From: Silurus meridionalis
Taxonomy: Eukaryota; Chordata; Actinopteri; Siluriformes; Siluridae
Reading direction: 5' to 3'
NCBI RefSeq assembly: GCF_014805685.1
Contig: NC_060887.1
Span: 10,057,963 to 10,121,962, forward strand
DNA: 64,000 bases
A program made the position numbers and the translations under genes. This document shows, piece after piece, positions 17,620 through 30,117 of the stretch (positions within the stretch are counted from its first letter, which is position 1; each line of letters starts with the position of its first letter). Under the pieces are notes generated by a model that worked only from the letters and a program-made list of their open reading frames with translations, ran no database searches and had not been told where the DNA came from.

Positions 17620-18590
17620 CAGTGGATGAATGCTGCGCTCGCACACACACACACAGGAGTCGTCTAATATAGAAGATAGTGAACCAACTGTGCATGCCAT
17701 CATTTGATTATAAGAACAGCTGCATGTGTGAACACCACTGCTCACGTGCATCATGTTGAGCTCCTCTGCACTTGCAAACTTCATTTAAAAGTTGTTATTT
17801 CATTATGTTCATATACATAGACCATTTCAACGATCGTTCAGTTCAAAATATTGTCAAGAGATGGCCTACAGTGATATTGCACAGTTGATTTATTCTTGCG
17901 ATTAAAATGTCAAAATTAATACCAGGATCATATTGTTCATGGTCTTTCAGACCAGAAGCCAAACTGCTGTTGGAAAATTAAAGTGTTTAGATTTCCGTAA
18001 AACAAAACACAACGTGGATACTGTAACAACTCGAGGATCTCCACATTTATCTAAAACCAACAACACATGATGAAATAGAATTTAATCTAAATTAGTTTTG
18101 CATTAAATTGCATGTATCTTTTTATTTTTTAATTTGTGACTAGGGCTCAGATGTCACAGATGGAGCATTCATACTTTGTTCCACCGCGACAACATGGCTA
18201 CACACATCACCTATTTTAGCCACAAACTTTTTTTTAAATGTATGAAATAAATATGTATACAAGAAGTTATGATGGAACACAACAATGAAGTTAAGTATGT
18301 GGTGTTTATGTGCTATGTGGGATCTTGGCTTTGTTCCGCTGATCCGTTTATCATCTCTTCTCTCATGTACAAGCACTTGATAGATAATGAGATACAGATA
18401 ATGAGATACATGTCTGGGTGTGGTACTTCAGGTAAGCATTAAAAAATTCTCAACTCAGTGTCTGATTTATGGGGACCGCTAATTCCACATTGTCATCTGG
18501 AATTAGCTAAACATCTGGAACACTGTTCTGTTTTATAGCCAGACATAAAAAGTGCGTGTTTTAAAAAATGGCGCCACCGGAAATGCTTTA
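17620..18590. other. No gene recognised
   Basis: Apart from a short tandem GATAATGAGATACA word near 18384-18413, nothing recognisable. A minus-strand frame at 18140-18376 has no family features I can name. Confidence 0.5.
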
Positions 18591-18599
18591 GGACCAGAC

Positions 18600-20200
18600 A
18601 TGCGCATTTATTATTGTTTACTTAAGGGCTGCTGCTCTGGATTATTTTAGTAATCGAGGATTCTAGCGATTATTCCATCGATTAATCAAGTAATAAGAAG
18701 TACTTTCTTTATTAAAGAGCAAGACTAAATAAAGATGTAAATCATTTTTTTTTTTTTTTAGAAACATTTGAAATTGCATATGAAAATATTGGTGAAATCC
18801 ATTTAGTGCATTTAAGTGGTCGCATAGAGTAAGTTATGGGAGACTACTCATTTGATGGAAACTCATAATTATTCTCACTCATGTAGTTATTTATTAAATC
18901 TAGCACAGTATCGAGATTTGGAATTCTTGTCTCCGGGAAAAGCTGCTTGAGATTTCCCACGCATTAAATCTGTGTATTTATCCCCAGCATTACAAAAGTG
19001 CTCCACTTCCCCCCGCCCTATGCGGACAGATATTTTGACCGCACTGTATATAAATTCTTCTTCTTCTTCAGTGGATCATCCGTCTCCATACCACCCTGTC
19101 CTCTACATCTGCCTCTTTCACACAAACTACCTGCATGTCTTCCCTCATCACATCCATGAACCTCCTCCTTGGTCTTCCTCTTTTCCTGCTACCTGGTGGC
19201 TCCATTCTCAGCATTCTTCTACCAATATAACTCATGTCCCTCCTCTGCACATGTCCAAACCATCTCAATCTCGCCTCCCTCACCTTGTCACCAAAACATC
19301 CTACATGCGCTGTCCCTCTAATAAACTCATTTCTAATCCTGTCCATCCTCGTCACTCCCAACGAAAACCTCAACATCTTTAGCTCTGCTACCTCCAGCTC
19401 CACCTCCTGTCTTTTATTCAATGCCACTGTCTCTAATCCATACAACATCACAGGTCTCACCACAGTCCTATGAACTTTCCCTTTCATTCTTGCAGATACC
19501 CTACTATCACAAATCACTCCTGCTATCACTCTTCTCCACCCACTCCGCCCTGCCTGCACTCTTTTCTTCACTTCTCTAACACACTCTCTATTACTTTGCA
19601 CTGTTGACCCCAGGTACCTGAACTCCTCCACCTTCTCCACCTATTCTCCCTGCAACCGCACCACTCCACTGCCCTCCCTCTCATTCACACACATGTACTC
19701 TGTCTTACTCCTACTGACTTTCATTCCTCTTCTCTCCAGCACATACCTCCACCTCTCCAGGCTTTTCTCGACCTGCTCCCAACTCTCACCACAAATCACA
19801 ATATCATCCGCAAACATCATAGTCCAGGGAGACTCCTGTCTGACCTCGTCCTTCAACCTGTCCGTCACCACTGCGAACAGGAAAGGGCTCAGAGCTGATC
19901 CTTGATGCAGTCGCACTGTATATAAATTAAAACATAAAAATCTACGTAAAATTATGTTAAAAACAGTAACCGAGCTGTGCGGTGTTTTCTGCATGTTTTA
20001 GCATCCCAAACGTTGGAAACTTTCTGCCGTTTTCTACGGCCTGAATCTTCTTCTCGCCCCTTGCTATTTTTTTTTCGTCTCAATTTTGCAGAGATTTCTG
20101 TGCTACTTGTCCAGAGAGCTCCAGCGTTTAGTGGGCAGTGCGTCAGTAATAATGGTCCGTGGAAAACACAGTGTTCAGTGTGTAGTTAAATAGACTAAAT
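18600..20200 (+). mobile_element. Possible non-autonomous DNA transposon split by a LINE
   Basis: The left part contains AGTAATCGAGGATTCTAGCG and ATTAATCAAGTAATAAGAAG, words typical of hAT-like fish repeats. The right part resumes after the LINE with AAAACATAAAAATCTACG and runs to about 20200. The identical 17 bases on each side of the LINE show the two parts were contiguous. Family is a guess. Confidence 0.4.
19057..19911 (-). mobile_element. 5'-truncated LINE with exact 17-bp target-site duplication
   Basis: The minus strand encodes the end of a reverse transcriptase: [19 protein letters not shown] (the ADD catalytic motif), then [39 protein letters not shown] and a basic tail. This is an RTE/I-like non-LTR family seen repeatedly here. 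The frame is broken between 19641 and 19640. The element ends in (GAA)n. CGCACTGTATATAAATT flanks it at 19040-19056 and 19912-19928, so both insertion points are exact. The truncated 5' end falls inside the RT domain. Confidence 0.9.
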
Positions 20201-20270
20201 GAATTCGCCTCGATGAATTTTTGTAATCAAATCGTTTTACCTAGTTTAATATAGTTGACTTCCCTTAAAA

Positions 20271-20271
<1 letters not shown>

Positions 20272-20346
<75 letters not shown>

Positions 20347-20371
20347 TATTATGATTATGATTATTATTATT
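20272..20371. repeat. (TAAA)n then (TAT)n microsatellite
   Basis: AAATAAAT units pass into ATT/TTA units without a spacer. Confidence 0.95.
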
Positions 20372-20479
20372 AATTGTACTAGGTGGTAATACAGCCCTGA
20401 GCACATGCACCCATCACTTCTGTAACATGTATAAAAGTAACAGCACCCCAGCAGCACTGGCTGTAACACTAAGTTTGTG

Positions 20480-20607
20480 GCTGCGTCCCAATCCGCGTGC
20501 TACCACACTGTCCAACTGTGGAGATGCTCTCCTAGAGGTGCTCTTCTGCTCCGCATTTTAGTGCACTCGTTTTCGGTTTGGAACGCTGATGAGGTGAACG
20601 CGCACAT

Positions 20608-20661
<54 letters not shown>

Positions 20662-20703
20662 CTGTGGGAAAAGCCACGCTGCCTCCTGCGCTCGTGCACA
20701 GAC

Positions 20704-20737
<34 letters not shown>

Positions 20738-20926
20738 GGCGACGCGTCAGAATCTCATCGCAGCTCTGTATCCCGTGACTGAGGCCAGGCAGCGGATAAG
20801 CTGCCGTCGGATGCGAGCGCGCGCTTGATGCCGCTCTCGCGCACCACCGGCCGTCCTCCGTCACGCGCCATTAACGCGGCGACTCGCGCTCACGAGAGCG
20901 TCGGACGCCTTTATTTTCTCTCGCAG
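20480..20926 (+). promoter_or_regulatory. osgin2: CpG-rich promoter and likely non-coding first exon of osgin2
   Basis: The local sequence is rich in CG (GACGCGTCAG, GCGAGCGCGCGCTTGATGCC, TCACGCGCCATTAACGCGGC) in an otherwise AT-rich window. It ends in a good donor, TCGCAG then GTAAGC at 20921-20932. A first exon here spliced to the coding exon at 23167 is an inference from position. It contains (CT)n at 20611-20656 and (GT)n at 20705-20734. Confidence 0.55.
20611..20734. repeat. (CT)n and (GT)n microsatellites in the CpG-rich region
   Basis: (CT)23 or so at 20611-20656 and (GT)15 at 20705-20734 are separated by unique GC-rich sequence. Confidence 0.95.
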
Positions 20927-21554
20927 GTAAGCCAAGAAAATCATCAGCTTGAAAAATTTAATAATAATTTTTAAAAAAAATATAAAAAAAAAAAACGTGG
21001 ACAGGCTCATGGTGAATATGACGAGTCCTAAATTGAGCGCGAGATGATGCATCACACGACGCAACTAGCAATATATATAAATATACAGTATGCTTCAATA
21101 TATAGGGCAGCGTGTTATTCTCCAGGGCTCCTGGTGCCTCCTGACTTGCCGGTTCACTCTGTGCATTGCGTACGAAGTTACAGCTCAGAGTTTGACGTGA
21201 GTGAAAACTCAGAAAAAACCAATATGAGCAAGACATGATTTTTTTATTATTTAATCGAGATCTGGCATCCAATCTTTAAAGTCAGCATCCATCAAATGAT
21301 TATTATGTAAACAGTGCCAAAATAAATTGTAAACGAATTAATAACAGGTGAAAGCAAAAACACATTTTTAATGCTTCATTTTTTTTGTAACATATGTGCT
21401 GATGTGCAAAACTTTTACTGAGGCTGAGGGCTGCAAGGAGTGATATATTCCCAGTACAATATGTTATGTACAGTATAATATTATTCCATCAACAGCAAAG
21501 AAATAATGCAATATTCTGTGTTTAAATTAATTCATGCATATTTATAATTCAGTT

Positions 21555-21765
21555 TGTACAATGTAACAATGGACATTGTCCCAAAGCAGCTTTACAGAGG
21601 TAAACCGGTTGAAAAAAGTAAGTAAGTGCCTGTAAGTGATGATCCAGCCAGTGGTGACAGTGGGAAGGAAAAACTTGAGATGGCAAGAAGAAACCTTGAA
21701 AGAACCAGAATTGTAAGGGAAATCATTTTCACCTGGGTGACATCAAATGTCCATTTATTATATGT
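21555..21765 (+). repeat. Dispersed fish repeat, probable LINE 3' region
   Basis: ATGGACATTGTCCCAAAGCA and GATGGCAAGAAGAAACCTTG are words of a repeat common in fish introns. No coding part is present. Confidence 0.5.
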
Positions 21766-22636
21766 CCATCATTGTTGAGGTGTGCTGTTCGGTATTGGGG
21801 CTTAATGCAAAACTGTTCATGCAAATTGCAGTCCTAAGGCCCCCCCACTTGTTGGCTTAATAGCTCAGACTAATAATTATATAAAAAAAGACTTAATCAA
21901 TTTTGTTGGTATGATCAATTTCAAAGAATTTCTTTTTATTATTTACACACTATTTTCTCATTCGTCATCTCTAACTGCACATATTGCACTTTAGCAACTT
22001 AATGCAACATTTATAATTAAATATACTCCAAATGAACATTTTATAGCAATTCCAACAGGTTAAGAGGAGGTGATGATATTAAAGGTAGCCCATTCTGTAG
22101 TATGGAAAAACACCGAGCTGATCTGCCACTGTGAGACGCCACTGTGAATGTGGTCAAGAGACTGTTAAAATGGGGCAATGGGCTGGAAATACCAGTTCTC
22201 ATAACTTTCCAATAAGCCCTACCCCCAACCCTCCCAATTAGAAACACTAACACACACACACACACATACAATAATACAAGTGCCAAGACAATTATGTCTG
22301 GAATGTCATGCCCTGAAAGAAAAACAACTTATCAAAGAAAAACAGGCCGGCCCCGAAGGTTAAAATACAAATTACGTGAACCGGCGGGAATCTACAAACA
22401 GGTAGGATGACCAGAGGTGTGTCTATGGGACGTTTATTGCCACCTAGGTGAGATAGTGATCTTGGTCAGATAATAGGGTTAAATACATTTACTGTTAAGC
22501 AATATACAACTTGCATAGTTCTGTACAATTGTACTGAAATATCATTGAAAAATTCCTGTCAGAAACAATATCCCATAATTCTGTTTAAATATAATCCTGA
22601 AGGAAAATGTCCCACGTTTGTATTCGCAGGTAACAT

Positions 22637-23035
22637 ACACTATAAGGACACATTTTTTGGGACGCCTGACTTTTCCAGCCTTATGTGGGTCTTCCCTAAA
22701 TTAAATTAGCAAAATTAAAGGAACACAATCGTATCCAATGTCTTTGGATGTGGTTGCATGAAATGTTCCCTTTGCTCAAACTAGGAGACCTAAACCTGTT
22801 CTAGTACGACAATGCCCCATGTACAAAGTGAGCTCCATGAAGATATGGTTTACATGGGTTGTAATTGGAGAGCTTGAGAGGTCTGCCTATACCTTTGCTA
22901 TATCCTATTGAACACCTTTGAGATGAATTGGAACGCTGACTGCACCCCTGGCGTCCTCGTACTACATCAGTACGAGGACGCCTGGGGTGCAGTCAGCGTT
23001 CCAATTAATCTCAGAGGTGTTCAAGGGGTAATTTT
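22637..23035 (+). mobile_element. Tc1-derived short element with internal palindrome, copy 1
   Basis: It begins ACACTATAAGGACACA and retains GCATGAAATGTTCCCTTTGC, CAATGCCCCATG and TTGAACACCTTTGAGATGAA. In better copies these read as Tc1 transposase QHDNAPVHK and IEHLWDEL. At 22904-23028 the sequence doubles back on itself (see findings), so the 3' part is replaced by an inverted copy. Confidence 0.75.
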
Positions 23036-23166
23036 ATACAGAATTATACAATTATACAAAATACAGTATATTATCTAATTAATAAGACAGTGATTTCTTA
23101 TAAAATTCTTGAAATTTTGTAAATGTATAATGGTTCCTTATGCACACAGTAACACAGGTTCCAGCA

Positions 23167-26100
23167 ATGCCTCTTCTGGATGAAAACTCTCTACCCAGTG
23201 ACTCCCCTCCAACTGTGCCAGTTATCATCATTGGTGAGCAAAGAACATTTTTATAAAGGATCTAAATAAAAATTCTTAATTTAACACTTATACTAGAGTC
23301 ATCGATTTTGGTATTTTCTTCTCCCCCAGGAAACGGTCCCTCAGGTATCTGTTTATCATATCTACTGAACGGCTACGTTCCTTACCTAGATCCTGCAGCC
23401 GAACATCCCAATCCCATACTTTACCGCAAATTACAAAAGGCTGAGCATCTGCCTATTACAGAGCAGGTAAGTCAGATAACATTGGAAAGATATTTGAATA
23501 TATGTTCAAATTTGCATAACTGGGGAGAAGTTTTTTAAGGACAAAGAAATCATGTTCATACGTTTTTCTAACAATAGCAAAGCAGGAAAAAAAAACGGAT
23601 ACACTGAAATGATGGTATGAATTGTTTCACCTATTGTTTCATCTACTATAGTGTGTTCTGTACGTGTGTGTGTTTGTGTGTTTGTGTGTGTGTGTGTATA
23701 TAGGATCTGGAATACCTGAGCGAGGGTTTAGAGGGTCGTTCTGGCAACCCTGTGGCCTTACTCTTCGACACACTACTTCACCCAAATGCTGACTTGGGTT
23801 TTGAGATTCCTTCAGTACTGCAGTGGAAGCTGGAGAAGCAGCAGCAGATACCTCATCTGGTACTAGGCAAGGGCACCCCAGGGGGAGCCTGGCATGTGAG
23901 TGGCGTTTTTTTTAAATAAACAAGGATCAGGATCAATTTAGACCTTTGGCAACAAAATGGAATGAAACAAAAATATACTGAATACTGACTGTATCTATGA
24001 GTGGACAATAGATAGATACAACTTTATTGTCATTGCATAGTACAGGAAAACACAGCAACAAAATGCTGCTATAGTAGCATTTAGTGCATTGTGCCAACTG
24101 ACAAGTGCAGATAAATATATATAAATATATGTACAACTAATAGATTGATCCTAGACAGTAAAAAATGTGCAGAAGCTATTGAGTATATGTATATGCAACC
24201 AACAGAAATGAATATATAGAATATGTGCAAGGGAACTATGACAGTGCATATACAAATATATATATAGAAGATCATCTAGGATATGCTGTGATTTTACAAT
24301 TATCTACAGTTATAATTAAGGAAAATACTTAAAGCACCAGTGAGCCATCAGTGTCCAAGTAGTGTAGTGTAGAATTCAGTAGGGTAATGGTTATTGGATA
24401 AAAGCTGCGCCTGAACATGTTGGTTCTGGTGCAAATGTTCCTTAATGTCCTTCTGGATGAAAGGAGGCTAAACAGTATGTGCAATAAGGTGTGTCCCACA
24501 CTCAATTTCCTATATTGGCCAATGACATTCCCCTCTTTCAAGCCACCTATCCAGCTCTGACAGTTACACTTAGTTAACTATCTGAGGAGTGACTGGATAA
24601 CCTTAGCAGGTGTTAGCAAAGGTCATACAATCAATAGTAAATTGTTATGAAATTCAGCCAGTGTTAGCTGTGGATGTACCGTTGGAAAGCATGAAGACTC
24701 TATTAGCCTGCAAATAACATACAATTTGTAATTACTTTAATTGTTACAGTTTAGCACACTAGTCATAATGATTAAAAAGTTGGTAGCTTCAAATAAAATA
24801 AGTCTGATGTGGAAACGGGAATTAATTTTGTGGTTACACATCTGTACTCGTCTCAAGGTTTCTTCAAGTGTCCGAAGTGTCCAGCTGGTAAAGTTTCTAT
24901 ACATGATTAAATTGCTCAGATTCCTGATATCAGGAGACATTGCCGAGATGTTAAACTAGATGCTTAAAGGGGCCTTGAAGTGATTTTCATTGTCGAGTCT
25001 TGATCACAGCCGAATGATCTGCATTCGCTGGCGTTATTAGATAAGGATGATCAGATCTAATAGGCAGTTTCTTATTAAACACTTCTACCCAAACTATTAA
25101 ACTGCTAGTGTCATATCAATACAAAAGTGCATTTATATGGATCTGCAGTGTCTTGGTTAAACCAGAGATCCCTACTTTTAAGATTATGAAGATGATGTTC
25201 ACTGATGAGAGACAATTCTTTCTTCAATGCAGAGCAGAAGCTTAGTAGGCAGTTGCGCTCAATAAATTAGAGAGAAAGACTTATTAAACATATTCGTGAG
25301 GGTGCAAATAGGTAAGTACTTCGAAGGATCGAGAAGGACCCAATGGCTCCTTGTAGTTTTTGCAAAAACGTTAAATGTACCTTGAAGCCCAAGATGACTT
25401 GCTCAACAATTGACGGCGCATAAGTGGTATTTCATAAGGGAGTAGTCTCCATTTTGTATGGAACAACTTTAGTGGCACTGTATTATTGGGTTTAGGGGAT
25501 GGGACTAATTGGCCTGTTCTTCTCTCTAGGGTCGATAGTTTTCTTCAGCACTGTAACTGTTGGTGCTTGTACTAGAGAACACTTCTCACATTTCTTGCTT
25601 TTGGCTTTCAGCATGCAGCTACTGGGTGTTCTCTTGCACATTTTCTACATCTCTTACTAACGCTCAGCCATCTCTTAATCTGCTCCTTATTATGTATCTT
25701 AAAGTACACTTACTGGTTCAGATGGTCCCGAACGGAATCCCTTTTGAATGGCTTTTTATTAGGCAACTCATCAGAAGAGGTGGACCACATTAAAGCAAAA
25801 CATTTAGCTGAGGATCATTAGAAAAGTTTAAAAGAAGAAAAAGATTTGGCATTGCAACAGAAGTGTCCAAGTTATTAACAGTAAAAAGTTTGACAGATGT
25901 CAAATGGTTCCAACTTTCAATTCCCACATTCTTTCTTGTTTTTAAACTCCCATATCAGGAAATAAAATAAAATGAAATTCCAATGTATCATCTGAAACAT
26001 TGTCTTGAGATGGTATGATAAATAGGAGGAGTCCTATTAATCATTCCATCTCAAGCCAGAATGTTTTTATTGTACAGCAAATTCCAAACAACTGGCCCTG

Positions 26101-28271
26101 CTGTTCCAAAACATTCAGAAGGAACAGTAGATTTACAGCCCTAACAAAAAAAAACAACAATAATTAATTTAACACTAAATACATACCTGGTCATAATCTG
26201 CAAAGTTTCATAGTAAAGCTCCCTAAAATAGAAACATTGTCCAAAGTTATTCTCTGATGAATATAATTTATATTCGAGCCACATCATAGGCAAGTTATAT
26301 ACACAAGAGATTTCCAGGAATATTGTTGGTATGGTTAGCTAGAGTCCCAAGAGGTTTATTGTTATTGACTGTTGAATGTGCGTGGATACATATCCATGAA
26401 CATATGCAGTTGGTATCAAAAATAGTTGATATAAGCAATTATCTAATGCCTATTCTATTTTTAATAGAATTCTATTATCCAATGTTGAATTATCATCATG
26501 ACCAGTCACATTCTATGAAAGTTGAGCGAACAAAAATTTACACATCCACGTTGATTGCAGTTGTAGAAAACCTTGGAAAACTTGGTATTGATTTTGTTGT
26601 CTTTCTTCATCTCCAAGGCAATGGAAGGATCTATTCTCACCATTAGTCTGGGCATCTGGATGGAGCTGCCTGGGGTTAACTACAGAGACATTACGCCGGA
26701 AAAAATGAGGTACAGATAAAAGAGTTGAAAATCAAATTTATTAAAAAAAACCTGTAAACAGAAGAGGGTCTTTAAAAACCTTAAGCGTGCAACCATGTGG
26801 TACTATATACTAAATGTCAAATATTGGAAATATCCATATAATGGAAAAGCCTTGATAATTATTCCCCTAATAATCACTATTAATAATGTTAGTTAATAAG
26901 TACTTGTAGGTGTAGAACCCACAGTTATTAGATAAACTGTAATGGATAGTATTACCAACTATTGTGGTGATTCTTAATGCAATCCTTGGTCTTTCCTTTA
27001 GCAATGTGTCCAATGACCGGGCCACTCCAGATGAGCTCTCTTCCTACTACAAGAATTATGTAAAGATCATGGGGCTTCAGAAGAACTTTTTAGACAACAC
27101 CTATGTGACCTCTATTCAAAAACTCCACCGTGACCAGGACGTTAGTCTTGAAAATGAACAGGGGACTAAAAATGGCACCAAAAGTGGTCAGAGGAACAGG
27201 ATAGAAAATCACTTTGACCACTGCAGTCAAAAAGAATCCGAAACCAGTTACAATAGAAGGGACAATTGGTTTCGTAGCAGTTATAAAAACATAAAAGAGA
27301 ATGGCAGAGGTAAAACAGAAGAGGTGGAAAGCAGGAAAAAGAGGAACACAGAGGGTATTAGAGACAACACGATTCCTCAGGGGTTTTCACAGGGACTATG
27401 GGAGGTAAGGGGTTACCAGCAGATTCAGGGGGACACCCATATTCCTTTCAGCCTGTTTGCTGAGAACGTTGTCTTAGCAACTGGGGCTTCTGACACGCCA
27501 GCTCGCTTAGGTGTGGAAGGGGAGGATTTTCCGTACGTGTTCCACAGCGTACGTGACCTTGGCGTAGCCGTCAATCAACATAAGAACTTGGGCCCTGCAT
27601 GTGACCCAGTCCTGGTGGTTGGAGCAGGCCTTACTGCAGCTGATGCTGTGCTGTGTGCTTACAAGAACAGAATTCCTTTGCTGCATGCATTCCGTAAGCC
27701 AACTGACGATCCCAGTCTGATTTTCAAACAATTACCGAACACACTTTACCCAGAGTATCACAGGGTCTATCACATGATGTGCTCTCAGACCTACCTGACA
27801 TGTCCTGTTGCCAACTCTGCAGTTCATAATGCTTCCACAGAACTGTACCCAGACTACACCAGCTTCCCTGAGCATTGCGTGCATTCGTTTCAGCCTGACA
27901 TGCACTGTATATTAAGGGGATCGAATGGCATTCTGAGAGCCTTCAAAGTCTCAATGGTGTTGGTTCTAATCGGCACCTATCCAAATCTGTCCTTCTTGAA
28001 GGAGCACGGTCGGTACTTGGGTTTGGATCCCGGCAAGCCGATATCCTGTAGGGACAACCTGGTGGATATTAACCCTTACACATTTGAATGCAGTGTTGAG
28101 CCAGGTCTTTTTGCTATGGGTCCCCTGGTTGGGGACAATTTTGTGCGCTTCTTGAAGGGAGGTGCTCTTGGTATTGCAAGCTGCCTGCACAAGAGGCTAA
28201 AACAGACAAAGAAGAAAGGTAATTCGATTGCTGATGAGGGCAGTAGTAGAGAAGGAGGGGGATTTGACTGA
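23167..28271 (+). CDS. osgin2: Oxidative stress-induced growth inhibitor 2 (OSGIN family), five coding exons
   Basis: Coding exons: 23167-23233, 23330-23466, 23704-23895, 26618-26709, 27002-28271. All are GT-AG with matching phases, 1758 nt, 585 residues. Residues 20-28 read IIIGNGPSG, the dinucleotide-binding GxGxxG of flavin monooxygenase-like proteins. A second such motif, VVGAGLTAADAVL, lies at about 368-380. WKLEKQQQIPHLVLGKGTPG followed by GAWH and the following AMEGSILTISLG are OSGIN signatures. Residues about 195-285 form a charged, probably disordered insert (KNGTKSGQRNRIEN, RGKTEEVESRKKRNTEG). OSGIN proteins are implicated in oxidative-stress growth control; an enzymatic reaction is not established (family knowledge). 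OSGIN1 is the paralogue. The convergent nbn neighbour identifies this copy as osgin2, as in human 8q21. The start ATG follows a CACAG acceptor and is the first in frame. Confidence 0.93.
23990..24960. repeat. Dispersed repeats in osgin2 intron 3
   Basis: AGATAGATACAACTTTATTG and TCATTGCATAGTACAGG match the end of a repeat seen widely in fish. It is followed by fragments such as TTGGATAAAAGCTGCGCCTG. No open frame of interest. The rest of this intron (24960-26600) holds nothing that I recognise. Confidence 0.5.
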
Positions 28272-28648
28272 AGTATGTGGAAAAATTTGTATAAAGAAAG
28301 TGGCAACTTATTTTTCCAGTTAACATACATATATTTTTAACTATACAGCTTTCTTAAAAGGCAATGTGCCAAATTTGATCATTTTTAGGTTACTCAGGCT
28401 GATATTGCAGATAATATATCTTGTATTGTGTTTACTTGTTATGACATGCTTTAAGACACCCAATACGGCTTGAGATCCCTTAACAACAAACAGGTTTTTA
28501 TTCTCATGCAAGCAGACATGAATAGAACATCAGTCAGATATGATGCTTATGGACAAAAAAGCTGAGATTACTGGGTGCTCATGCAGCAATACATGTTTAC
28601 AGCATTCATGCACTTGTCATTTGTAAATACTTTATACAGGTTTGTATA

Positions 28649-28654
28649 AATAAA
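28649..28654 (+). promoter_or_regulatory. Poly(A) signal for osgin2
   Basis: AATAAA about 380 bases after the stop codon at 28269-28271. Confidence 0.6.
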
Positions 28655-28871
28655 TTGGTTTTATTTTGGGAAAAAAGAACCAATTATGGAACGAAAATAA
28701 CTGTGGGGAAACCTGGATTGTTCAGACTTTTTATGGATTGGTCAAGAATGGCTGCTTCTGAGGTACATGGAAGCAGGCAGGAAGTGGATTGTGCGCACAC
28801 CTTGTATCTAACCCAAGTGGAATTAATAGTACACTTTAATATTTACTACCTGGTGCACCATATGGAAAATA

Positions 28872-29360
28872 CACAGATCAGGCATAACTTTATGACCACC
28901 TGCCTAATATTGTGTTGGTCCCCCTTTTGCTGCAAAACAGTCCTGACCCGTCGAGCATTACAGTACAAAACTACAGTTGCTCATCTGTTGGACCACACGA
29001 GCAAAACTTCGCTCCCCACGTGCATCACTTAAGCTTGGCCATCCATGACCCTGTCGCCGGTTTGCCATTGTTCCTTTCTTGGACCACTTTTGATAGATAC
29101 TGAACATCTCACAAGATCTGCAGTTTAGGAGATGCTCTGACCCAGTTGTCTAGTCGTCATAATTTGGCCTTCGTAAAACTCACTCAAACACTTCAAACAC
29201 CCATGCCCATTTTTCCAGGTTCTAACACGTCAACTTCGAGAACAAAATATTCACTTGCTGCCTTATAATTAATAATAATAAATTAATGATGAACAGATAA
29301 TTAGTGTTAGTCACTCACCAGTCATAATGTTTTAATGTCACTATTATGCCTGGTCTGTGT
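28872..29360 (-). mobile_element. Internally deleted Tc1-like element, second copy
   Basis: The left end has CAGATCAGGCATAACTTTAT and CCTGCCTAATATTGTGTTGG. The right end has ATAATGTTTTAATGTC and GCCTGGTCTGTGTATG. The interior keeps only sequence corresponding to the transposase N-terminus (minus strand). It is of the same family and deletion style as 10552-11028. Confidence 0.75.
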
Positions 29361-30037
29361 ATGTCCTTACATTAATGTAGAGTGCTTAGGTATTAAGGGC
29401 TTGATACAGCATGATCTTTAGACTGAGCAACTAATGGATAGGGCATATATAAAAGTGCTTATATAAAATTAACCAAAGCAAAAACAAACAAACAAAAAAA
29501 AAACAACCTTTGGAAAAGACTATCATTAGTTGTTCCATATGATTTGCTTCCTATACAAAGTTTCTAGTCTTATCGTTAATGCCACTAACGACCACGACAT
29601 AATCCAGTTCCGATTCTGATCCAAACCCAAAAGTCAGGAAAAACATTCAGCCTCATTTGTATCTGTTTCTATTTAGAATCTTAACTATGCTATGAATTAT
29701 GAAAAATCCATTATATTTTGGCTTATTGATTTATTTTTCTTTTTACACTTTTGTCCAATACAAAGTGTGCCTATGGCAAAAATGTCACCGAGACCACTTG
29801 TTTAATTATTTGATCCAGGTTTCATGATGGCTCTTATTTAGCTAGAATAACAGCATATACGCTTTTTTTTTATTGGAAAAGAGCCATGTAAAACGTGGAT
29901 GCAATTAAAAAAAAAAAAAAAAAAGGGAAGCAAACAGAAAATGTAAAGACAAAAGAAGAACATAACTGGAACGTGGATCACAACGATCAACATTGCAAAA
30001 ACGAAATTTCAAAGCTTAATACAGAAACTATATATTT

Positions 30038-30040
<3 letters not shown>
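29360..30040. other. osgin2-nbn intergenic, no gene recognised
   Basis: Unique AT-rich sequence with an A18-type run at 29908-29925. A frame reaching into the (CA)n run is a repeat artefact. Confidence 0.6.

Positions 30041-30044
<4 letters not shown>

Positions 30045-30117
<73 letters not shown>
30045..30117. repeat. (CA)n microsatellite
   Basis: An ACAC run with a few AAAC interruptions. Confidence 0.95.

Noticed and set aside
16624..17784. Long minus-strand frames reading SILFYSILFY
   Set aside because: They are translations of the GAATA satellite, open because no 5-base phase gives a stop. There are no non-repeat residues of note.
19068..19640. A 190-residue frame considered as a stand-alone basic protein
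   Set aside because: It is the C-terminal part of the LINE reverse transcriptase, with (GAA)n tail and target-site duplication.
18972..19905. Plus-strand frames over the LINE
   Set aside because: The reverse transcriptase reads on the minus strand; these are antisense shadows. The same applies at 39836-40252, 41468-41792 and 51423-51716.
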